Assembly: GCF_047675955.1 (NCBI RefSeq)
Contig: NC_132925.1
Span: forward strand, 75,459,622-75,523,621
DNA from: Chlorocebus sabaeus
Taxonomy: Eukaryota; Chordata; Mammalia; Primates; Cercopithecidae
DNA length: 64,000 nt
Direction of reading: 5' to 3'
Below the pieces are notes generated by a model. It was not told where the DNA came from and ran no database searches. It was given only the letters and a program-made list of their open reading frames with translations. Shown in pieces: positions 55,890 through 64,000 of the stretch; the stretch's first letter is position 1, and each line of letters opens with the position of its first letter. The position numbers and the translations under genes were made by a program.

Positions 55890-56090
55890 AGCACTCTATC
55901 CTCTAGCACTTCTTTGCCTTCCCCAACATCTCTGTCCTCTCATTGAGCTTCATTTTACTGTTGGTACTTATCTTATTTGCTTATTGTCTTTCTGCACCAC
56001 AGTAGAATTTAAGTTCCATGCAAGCAAGGAATTCACTGGTTCACAGCCACACCCTCAACACTTAGAACAGCGCCTGCCTGGCACTTAAAA
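55890..56090 (+). mobile_element. L2 3' end, forward
   Basis: GAATTTAAGTTCCATGCAAG then AACAGCGCCTGCCTGGCAC are the forward L2 tail, directly after the reverse L2. Confidence 0.75.
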
Positions 56091-56585
56091 GAGCTCATCA
56101 GCAGACAGAACCTGATAGATGTCACTGGAAAGAAGGAGCCAAAATGAGCTTGCCTTTGGAGAGTGCAGGCTCTGAGAAGAGACAGGGCCCATGGCAGAAA
56201 CTTCTTTGTAAAGGAAGGGCAGAGAAAGAGGAACCATCAAATAAAACTGAGAAGAAGCCTCCTCTCTTTGCTCTGAGAGAATCTTCAGAGCAAGCGAGGA
56301 GGTTGAATGACAAAACATTCAGAACTTTCAGGGATCCAAAACAGAGTGGCTGTTGGGGATGTAATAATTTCTAAAAACAGTGGACAGGACAGAATTAAGT
56401 ATATACATGTTCTTCAGGGTTTTTTTGTTCTGTTTTCTCTCTCTTTTTCCCCCCCTACATTTAAAATTTTTTTCAGCCAAATGCAAGAGTGGCTTTAGAG
56501 CACAGGAAAAGTGCGATGACTGTTACCACATTTAATTCAGCGGGAGGCAAATGGAGTTCATCGTGCAGGCCAGTTGGAATCAATT
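56091..56585. other. Non-repetitive or strongly diverged stretch
   Basis: 56110-56330 is purine-rich with overlapping short frames on both strands; possibly further L2, not assignable. Confidence 0.35.
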
Positions 56586-56603
56586 AATAAGGGCTTTATT
56601 TAT

Positions 56604-56902
56604 TTATTTATTTAGAGACAGGGCCTTGTTCCATTGCCCCAACTGAAGTGCAGTGGCCCAGTCAGGGTTCACCGCAGCCTCAACCTCCTGGGCTCAAGAA
56701 ATCCTCCCACCTCAGCCACACAAGTAGCTGGGATTACAGGTGCATGCACACCACTATGCATGGCTAATTTATTATATTTTTTGTAGACATGGGTTCTCCC
56801 TATGTTGCCCAGGCTGGTCTCGAACTCCTGTACGCAAGTGATCTGTCTGCCTCAGTCTTCCAAAGTGCTGGGATTGCAGGCTTGAGCCACTGCACCCATC
56901 CC
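56604..56902 (-). mobile_element. Alu (AluJ-like), reverse
   Basis: TTATTTATTTA tail, GAGACAGGGCCTTGTTCC, CGCAGCCTCAACCTCCTGG and GAGCCACTGCACCC. Long duplication AATAAGGGCTTTATTTAT (56586-56603) and AAGTAAGGGCTTTCTTTAT (56903-56921). Confidence 0.95.
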
Positions 56903-56921
56903 AAGTAAGGGCTTTCTTTAT

Positions 56922-59330
56922 AGGAGAGTTATGTTGAGAAACATTCTGAGGCTGGTTCCAGGCCCAGCTGGAAAGAGTTCTGTGATTATGTAGTGGTATT
57001 TGCTGTGGAAGCTGGACCTGGGTGGTGTCATAACTGACAGACCTTTGCCACCCTCATCAAGAAAATGAGTTGCTATGAGTAACAATCTTCCAGAAACACA
57101 TATACTCCGTCTTACAGTATATGTTTGGCAGATGTGAATTCTGCCTTCCCAAGGCTCTGGTACTCTGGTTGGTAACTTGTGGACCTCTGTTTGGTCTTAT
57201 TGGCATAACTCATTAGGGAGTTAAATCAGGACAGACTGAAGGTTGACTTTTTACGGGCTGGTAATTTTTATGCCACCCCAGGAAAGCTGTGACTCCATAG
57301 CTTTCAATTTTGTTCAGGCTTTCAATTTTGAACATAATTATTTATTCTTTAGAATAGGTAATTCTGAGAAATAATCAACCCCACACATTGCAATTATCAG
57401 TCATATAAATTGACCTGCTGATAATCACAGAAATGAAAGGAAATTGTACATAAGCTGGTAAATTCAGGTTTTACAAGTACCAATTCTAGAATTCATCTTG
57501 GAAAATGAATCTGAAGGTGAAAGCTTCGTATTATAAATAGATTTTTTTAAAGTGTTCAATTATGAATTTTCAATTCCGTGGTAAAGAGCAATCGGGTCAG
57601 TAGGGATAAATGATGTCTTTGGATTTAACTTATTTTAGTTAATAGTTGCTCTGCATTCCTCTACCTCTGCTGATCATTCTAGGAAAGGCAAATTCTTGAA
57701 ATTCTTTTGTTGCTCTTCCAGAGGAGGGCAGAGTGTTCCATGGGCAATAGAAATGAAAGGCCTTCTTTGGGAAACCTCCCAAATTCCATCACCTAACTAG
57801 GAGTTCAGTAACTGGAGGCCTCAAACTTTATATCCAGAGGGGAGCAGCAGCAAAGAGACTAAAATGCAAAGAGCATAAAATGCAAAGAGCATTGAGACTT
57901 TATGATTGGCAGCGTATGGTAATTGTTCATCACTTGACCCTGAGAGAGAGTACTCTCTCTTGTAAGTCAGTACTGATATATTAATAGTTCTTTGAATGCG
58001 AGCAAGTTGCTCCAAGTCTTTCAATCTGAAAGTGAATTTTGGCAGTAGCATGCAATACCTCTTCTCCCCTTATTCAGAGTGGTAAGTAGGGACTCTATTG
58101 CCGTCAATTAGTAAAGATTGAGTAAGTGTCTACAGTTGGTTTAGCGTTGTTACAAGCATTGTGAGAAATTCTAGAGAGCCTTGAAGATGTGACCTTTATC
58201 TTCCCAGTGCTGCTTTTTGCAGGGGGAGGGGAGGAGAGGAACAGATCGAAAAAAGAAAACAAAAAGCTCCCCAAAACAAAAAGTCATGCAACCATTCAGG
58301 AGATAGTCAATGGTAGACAGGATAGTAGCTTATCAACATGAGATATCACATAAAGGAGAGTGTTTGGGCCACAGGTTCAGAGAGAGAAAATGAGAGAAAG
58401 AGAGAGAGTGCACACAAAAGAGAGCCAGTGGATTCCCGTCAGCATGGCCAAATGTGGTGCACACCTCCAAAGTAATGTGCCTAAAAACAGAGGGCCAAAA
58501 ACTCTTTCCACAACTACCAAGAAAAGAGGCATCAAGATTTAGACCCAGAAAATGCAAATACTGACACCTAGATTCCCTATACATACAAGTTACCTCTTCT
58601 AGAAATGTTCTAAGAGCTTGAGAGGCATCTGTTTCTCCTCTGTCCTGGAATGTTTGCTTTTTCAATTTAGGGGCAGTCAAATTTAGATAATATAAATAGT
58701 TCAATTTCCTCCCTCTTTCCCTCCCTCAAACGTAGTCAAGAGATTCTATTCAGTCTTTAGAATTCATTATCAATTTACTAACCTACTTGATGATAGAGTG
58801 GAGAAATAATAAATATATTAGTTGGGTTTTGAGGAAGCTTTAAAAATACAATTTCTAGATCCTGTTCCAAACATAATAAATTTGAATTTCCAAGAGTGAG
58901 ACCCAGAAATTTATGAAATTGTCAAATTCCCAGCATGGTTCTTATGTCGACAGTCATAGTCAAACATTTAGAAATGGAGAGAATGGATGGTACATGGCAG
59001 TAAGAAGCAGACTGCAAATCTCTAATATCTGCACAAGTAGGGATGATCTAGGTACTTGCCCTTGGTACTGATTTGTTTATTGAAAGGCTGAATGAAAAAT
59101 TTAAAAATAAATAGAACTACACTTGAAGTCAGATGCCCAATTACCCAGCTGTAGAATAGACAGTGTAGTGAGAGATGTGTAGAGGAAGAAGAAAACACAC
59201 ACACACACACACAAATTAAAAGAAAAACAACTGATCTTAAACAGGTTTTGGTCAACAGTTTAGTGTTTATCAAATGAATATGATGTTGAAATCATGCTTT
59301 AGGAGTGAAGAGGGCATAAACCCACTCCAC
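56922..59330. other. Non-repetitive 2.4-kb stretch
   Basis: Contains a perfect 16-base tandem duplication (57861-57892), a GCTTTCAATTTTG direct repeat near 57300-57332, a GA-rich patch at 58378-58412 and a (CA)n run at 59191-59212. The 123-codon minus frame at 58333-58704 has no recognised domain. Confidence 0.4.
59191..59212. repeat. (CA)n microsatellite
   Basis: Uninterrupted ACAC run of about 22 bases. Confidence 0.9.
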
Positions 59331-59339
59331 CCTGCCCTG

Positions 59340-59411
59340 GACAAATCATGCTTGAACGTTTTTTATTACTAAGACCATTTTCAAACAATAAAAAATCAAA
59401 AGAATAGTACA
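59340..59411 (-). mobile_element. Possible L1ME 3' UTR, reverse, before an Alu
   Basis: TTTTTATTACTAAGACC and AAAATCAAAAGAATAGTAC fit the start of reverse L1ME 3' UTR; resumes after the Alu at 59711. Confidence 0.45.
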
Positions 59412-59710
59412 GGCCAGGTGCAGTGGCTCACAGCTGTAATCCTAGAGCTTTAGGAGGCTAAGATGGAGGGTTATTTAAGGCCAGGAGTTTGAGACTGGCC
59501 TGGGCAACATAGCAAGACCACATCTCTACAAAAAATTTAAAAAATTCGCCAGACATGGTGGCATGTGCCTGTGGTCTGAGCTGCTTCAGAGGCTGAGGTG
59601 GGAAGATGGCTTGAGCCCAGAAGTTCGAGGCTGCAGTGAGCTATCATTATGCCACTGCACTCCAGCCTGGGTGACAGAGTGACCCCCTGTCTCTAAAATA
59701 AATTAAAAAG
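59412..59710 (+). mobile_element. Alu (AluJ-like), full length
   Basis: GGCCAGGTGCAGTGGCTCAC, GAGACTGGCCTGGGCAACAT, GAGGCTGCAGTGAGCTATC and CTGTCTCTAAAATAAATTAA. Older J-type diagnostic bases. Confidence 0.95.
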
Positions 59711-60000
59711 AGAGACTTGTACAATGCATCTCCACGTAACAGATCTAACAAGTATTGAAGTCTGGCTACATTTTCTTCCCATGTCCCAATTTCCTGTTGC
59801 TTGACCTCTCTCCCTTTATCCCACCTTCCTGCTTCCTTCCTAAATGTTTTAAAGCACATCTCAGATGTTGTGTTATTTTAGCCTTACATATTTAAACATG
59901 TTTCTCTGGAAAGCGTGGATGTGTTCTTACCTAACTACATCTCACCTGACAATATTGACAATAATTCCTTGTTCTTGTTTAATTGGATGTCACATTTTGA
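59711..60000 (-). mobile_element. Possible L1ME 3' UTR, reverse
   Basis: ACATCTCAGATGTTGTG, TTGACAATAATTCCTTGTTC and the upstream GTACAATGCATCTCCACG resemble reverse L1ME 3' UTR at low identity. Confidence 0.45.
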
Positions 60001-60239
60001 GTGGCTGGGGTGGTAAAAAGGTTTGAAACAATGTCCCACAAGCAGCAGTTAACAGAACTTGAGTTGCTAGAGGACAAGGCTCAGGTTTGGAAGGATGTTG
60101 AGTGGAAGAGGGGCTGGACTTGCTCTCTGTGATCTGAAGTGGAGGACTGCTGGCTTGTGATGAACTGCACTGCCTCAGGAGTTTTCTCACCTGGAGGGTG
60201 GAGTGTGAGACACTGCAGAGAGGTTTCACGTGCTCGTTT

Positions 60240-60350
60240 TATGGATATTTATCAAGTGCCTGCTATGTTAGATCCTGAGGATGATGTGAACAATAAGACA
60301 GGTGCAAACTCTTCCCTCATGGAGTTTTGAATCTATAGCACTGTTTCCCA
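60240..60350 (-). mobile_element. L2 3' end, reverse
   Basis: ATATTTATCAAGTGCCTGCT, CTGAGGATGATGTGAACAAT and TTCCCTCATGGAGTTTTG. Confidence 0.8.
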
Positions 60351-60711
60351 AAGGGTGAGATGGGTGAGGGGGATGCCGGGTCAATTCAAGAACTAACATT
60401 GAGTTCCATGTAGTTACAAACATTCTCTTTTCAGTCTTCCAAACCTTGTAAGGCATCAAGGAGGAGGTCTCATTTGACGATTAGGGTTGACACACCTCTA
60501 CAATTTCATCATTTTCTTTTCTAATGAAGCAAGAGCAACTTCAGGTTCACAGTTTTTAGCAGGCAATAGTACCTCATGAGCTATTTTTTGAGCAATTCAC
60601 TAAACATATTTAAAAGAGCAAGTAAGATACTGGGCAAATATTTAATACAGGAATAATTAAAACCAAAATGTTACGAGGGATGGTTTTAGGTTTTGGGGTT
60701 GTGTCTGTTTT
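60351..60711. other. Non-repetitive stretch
   Basis: Nothing recognised. Confidence 0.4.
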
Positions 60712-61130
60712 TGTTTTCCACTTTTTATATTTGCATACAATAAAATTAATTCTTAGGTTTATACTTGCATGAGTTTTTGCAAATGCATATAGTAATATAC
60801 AGTATGCTTAGAGTAATACACTGTCATATAACCATTCCTACACTCAGAATACAAGTCAGTTATATCACCTTCCAAGATTTTCTCATGCTACCTGTGTGTT
60901 TATAGAAATTTCTGCACCCCCCCGCCCCAGTGCATTTTAAATTCTCAACTATCCTCACCTCCCATCCCCACCTCTTGGCAACTACTGATCTGCTTTCTGT
61001 TTCTATAATTGTGCCTTTTCTGGAATGTCACATAGTGCAGTCATATAGTATATAGCCATTTCAGTCTATCTCATTTCACATAGCATAATATATTTGAAAT
61101 TCATCTGTCTTATTGCATCTATTCATTTGC
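60712..61130 (-). mobile_element. L1M, reverse, left piece
   Basis: ACAATAAAATTAATTC, GAGTTTTTGCAAATGCATAT, GGCAACTACTGATCTGC and CATTTCACATAGCATAAT follow reverse L1M; it resumes after the Alu at 61444. Confidence 0.8.
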
Positions 61131-61443
61131 TTTTTTTTTTTTTTTTTTTCTTTTTCGAGACAGAGTCTCACTCTGTCTGTCGCCCAGGCGGGAATGCAGT
61201 GGCGAGATCTCAGCCTTCTGCAAACTCCACCTCCCAGGTTCAAGCGATTGTTTTGCTTCAGCCTCCTGAGTAGCTGGGATTACAAGCACGTACCACCACG
61301 CCTGGCTAATTTTTTTGTATTTTTAGTAGAGACGGTGGTTCATCATGTTGGCCAAGCTGGTCTCAAACTCCTGACCTCAGGGGGTCCATCTGTCTTGGCC
61401 TCCCAAAGTGTTGGGATTGCTGGCGTGAGCCACCACGCCCAGC
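61131..61443 (-). mobile_element. Alu, reverse, inserted in L1M
   Basis: T-run, GAGACAGAGTCTCACTCTGT, CAAACTCCACCTCCCAGG, end GAGCCACCACGCCCAGC. Duplication TATTCATTTGC to the left and TATTCATTTCC to the right. Confidence 0.95.
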
Positions 61444-61545
61444 TTTATTCATTTCCTTCTAACTGCCGAGTACTATTTCATTGTGTGGATGTATCACAAT
61501 TTATTTATTCATCATGAATAGTAATATAAGGTATATTCAATATGA
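61444..61545 (-). mobile_element. L1M, reverse, right piece
   Basis: GAGTACTATTTCATTGTGTG and GTATCACAATTTATTTATTC complete the match. Confidence 0.75.
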
Positions 61546-61769
61546 CAAATGACAAACATGGTACTTAGTGAAAGCAGATTAACATATACACTGAAGGTGA
61601 TATGTCAATGACTGAATTTTGGAGGGGATAAAAACTAGTCTAACAAATGTATGTATTACAGAGTTGTTTGAGTAGGCCATCTTTTAATTTCTTATCCATA
61701 CCTTCATCAGTGCATTTAATTGAAATATAAATATGGTTCCAGTTATCTTAAGTCAGAAAATACCTTTTG

Positions 61770-61772
<3 letters not shown>
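61546..61772. other. Non-repetitive stretch
   Basis: Nothing recognised. Confidence 0.4.
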
Positions 61773-61801
<29 letters not shown>

Positions 61802-62061
61802 GAGACAGAGTCTCACTCTGTTGCCCATCTCAACTCACGGCAACCTCCGCCTCCCGGGTTCAAGCGATTCTTCTGCCTCAGCCTCCTGAGTAGTTGGGAT
61901 TACAGGCGTCCACCACCACACCCAGCTAATTTTTTGTATTTTTAGTAGAGACAGGGTTTCACCCTGTTGGCCAGGCTGTTCTCAAACTCCTGACCTCGTG
62001 ATTCACCCCCCTCAGCCTCACAAAGTGCTGGGATTACAGGCGTGAACCACTGCGTCCAACC
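61773..62061 (-). mobile_element. Alu, reverse, with T28 tail and 21-base internal deletion
   Basis: T28 at 61773-61800, GAGACAGAGTCTCACTCTGT, then GTTGCCCATCTCAACTCACG, which lacks about 21 bases of the right arm; ends GTGAACCACTGCGTCCAACC. Confidence 0.95.
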
Positions 62062-63034
62062 TTGGTTCTTAAAGTAACCCAGGATCTCCAGAGCATCCTT
62101 TTCATAATCTCCTCACTTATTTTCATTCATTCCCTCCTTCCTTGCTTCGTTCCTTCTCCTCTTCCTTCCTAGCCGCCTCCTTCTCACTCTCTCCTGTCTA
62201 TTCTCCCTAATATTTTACTGGAGTTTATATAACTGAATTAATTAGACCTGTTTCTCAAGGAGTTGGTTTTCCAGAAAATTCACTTTGCAGTTGGCATGAC
62301 AGAAGAGCTGGCATATTAATCAAATGCTACAATTTGTTCTTTGTATCTGAATGAGGCTGAGGTTGGACTTACTGTTTATCTGTTGTCCGTTTGTACCATT
62401 CTGTCCTTTGCAGCCAAGGAACCTGGATTGGATTCTTTGTGATTGGACTGGGTGATGGTTGTAAGTGTTAATAGATTGGGCAGAGACCTACTGAATGGGG
62501 ACAAACCCTATCTCCTTAGTTACTGTTACAGAGTCCCCAGGATATAAAGTGTCTGCATGAAAATAAATAAGAGCTTTTCTTTTCCTTTGTTTGACTGATG
62601 ATATCTATACCATTTAATAGAATAAAATGATAAAAATCTTTGTCCTTTCTTAAATAACATGTTAATTGCTGTTTTATGCATTTATTCATTTTGTGTTTCT
62701 GAAATATATTCAGTTTATAGACATTTCTATCCCTCAATGCATTTTAAATTCTCAAGCATCCTCAAATTATGTATATTTAATATAATCTTGTGTATGTGGA
62801 GGGGGATACACTTTGTAGCTAATGGGGAGATCAAAGTTACTAGCTTTCTCCATTTAGTCAGCTTGTTGCAGAATACAAAGGCTGCTCAAGGATTTGAGTT
62901 CATATCTTAAAAGCTCATCAGAAATATTCTAAGCTATAGATTTTTTTCTCTCTCAGCAACATTTCAGATATGGAGGTTCTCCTCGGTTGCCCTTGCTAGT
63001 GTTGCTGAATTTAAATGCCACAGGAAAAAAAGAT
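62062..63034. other. Non-repetitive stretch with a pyrimidine patch
   Basis: 62118-62200 is C/T-rich. A 55-base segment at 62714-62770 resembles 60899-60960. No gene signal. Confidence 0.4.
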
Positions 63035-63037
63035 CTG

Positions 63038-63110
63038 TTCTGTTTTTTCATCTGTGGAATGAGGGGGTTGGACTAGATGGAAGATGTCAAATTTGTAGCA
63101 TTAGTGCTGT
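63038..63110 (+). mobile_element. MIR3-like fragment
   Basis: TTTTTTCATCTGTGGAATGA then GGGGGTTGGACTAGATGG is the MIR3 3' pattern. Confidence 0.65.
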
Positions 63111-63394
63111 CACTCCTTATCCATCCACATGACAGACATCACTAACCAATCATAGCGTGCTTTCCTGCCAACACAGCATGACTTCTTGTCAAGTCAGAAC
63201 TCCAGGAAGCCACTACTAATCAATTGATGCTAGCCCAAGACATGAGACCTATTTCCATTGTGAAACAAGTGGTATTTACTCCCAGGAGTATACTCAAGAT
63301 GGTTACAAAAGTTAGGTACTCATTGGACAGTAGAAGGAAGAATGTCAGAGTGCCTTGTTTCAAGTAAAGAGGATCTCAAATTACTACATTTTAT
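63111..63394. other. Non-repetitive stretch
   Basis: Nothing recognised. Confidence 0.4.
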
Positions 63395-63500
63395 GCTGCT
63401 GAAGTCAGGGATTGTGTTTTAGTCTTGTTTTTCCATGTATACCCAGCCTACGTGGTTAAACTATATCTCATAGTAGATACTATATAAATGTTTGTTAAGT
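63395..63500 (+). mobile_element. L2 3' end
   Basis: GCTGAAGTCAGGGATTGTG, ATACCCAGCCTACGTGG and AGTAGATACTATATAAATGT are the L2 tail. Confidence 0.7.
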
Positions 63501-64000
63501 GGTGCACAAAGGAATTAATGGAAGAGCATGTCCTTGCCCAATTCTTTTCTCTCTAAGACTTTACAGTTCAGTGCTTCTTCCAAAGGGCAGGCACAACCTT
63601 TGCCATGACTGAATTTCATTCCCTTTAGTTCAGGCCATTCCTCCAGGTTGGCTAGATAGCTTTGTGTTCTTCTCCACCAAGCATTGGCACAGCCCAGCAA
63701 TGACTGGCTGGACTTTTCAAGTTTCCTCTCCATCTATTATCCCCATCGTTCACAAACCTATTGAGTAATGCTGAGGAGGGTTCATTTAATCCTTCTCCTG
63801 CTTGATCCTGAATTCTTTCAACTTGATGTGTAATTGGGAATCTGAAGGTTTAATGATATGAACAAGAATTTTGTCACAGATTCAAGCTTTAACACTGGAG
63901 ATAATCATTTATTTGATACTTACCATAGGTAGCCCTTATTAGTTATAGTTTGGGAAGTAGGTTTGAAATTCTTTTATGGAAAAGACCGGGTCTGATAACT
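63501..64000. other. Non-repetitive stretch to window end
   Basis: Nothing recognised. Confidence 0.4.

Noticed and set aside
61113..61517. 134-codon frame
   Set aside because: Translation is typical antisense Alu peptide flanked by L1M; not a gene.
1..64000. CRISPR array, tRNA, rRNA or snRNA genes
   Set aside because: No regular spacer-repeat pattern and no recognisable tRNA, 5S, U6 or 7SK-type sequence was seen on reading both strands; a covariance-model scan could not be run.
1..64000. A new multi-gene biological system
   Set aside because: The window is repeat-rich primate DNA without identifiable genes. Nothing in it supports a defence, metabolic or mobile gene system.

Overview
This window is primate nuclear DNA, almost certainly human or a close catarrhine relative. 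It holds 17 dimeric Alu copies, including a near-consensus AluY-type copy with a long uninterrupted poly(A) tail, plus L1 3' ends with the primate consensus, THE1/MST-type LTRs, and the usual mammalian background of MIR, L2 and MER5A. I found no protein-coding gene, tRNA, rRNA, CRISPR array or CpG island. The open reading frames longer than 60 codons are mostly Alu, L1, L2 or LTR sequence, or chance frames in non-repetitive DNA. The longest, about 224 codons on the minus strand near 50.0-50.7 kb, is reported only as an oddity. The window is best read as intergenic or deep intronic.

Layout. 0-8 kb: an L1 tail cut by the window edge, one Alu, an Alu-like monomer, and many MIR, MER5A and L2 remnants. 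A non-repetitive, locally CpG-richer stretch lies near 4.7-5.1 kb. 8-13 kb: an ERVL-type LTR, an ancient unassigned repeat, a Tigger-like DNA transposon, then an old minus-strand L1 split by an MST/THE1-type LTR, and a second L1M 3' UTR. 13-21 kb: non-repetitive DNA, a 3' L1 piece, L2, MLT1 and a close head-to-head Alu pair, then an LTR and an AT-rich palindromic tract. 22-26.6 kb: an MLT1 LTR, a three-layer nest (L1M containing Alu containing an MST-type LTR), and a dense Alu cluster with an Alu-in-Alu insertion. 26.6-35 kb: old repeats between non-repetitive stretches, one of which (31.8-32.1 kb) carries paired homeodomain-like motifs. 35.4-39.5 kb: a long minus-strand L1M/HAL1-like element interrupted by an Alu and by a younger plus-strand L1. 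40-56 kb: mostly non-repetitive DNA with MIR, L2, hAT remnants and a solo THE1 LTR. It includes a repeat-poor block at 45.5-48.4 kb. 56-64 kb: AluJ-like copies, L1M pieces, L2 ends and non-repetitive DNA.

No genes act together here. The biology is a layered insertion history: MIR, L2 and MER5A (oldest), then MLT1 and L1M, then AluJ, then MST/THE1, then AluS/AluY and primate L1. Several layers can be ordered from target-site duplications. Repeat families were assigned by memory of consensus sequences, without alignment, so class calls are more reliable than subfamily names and edges are good to about 5-30 bases. For MER5A-type elements the strand is relative to my recollection of consensus orientation.
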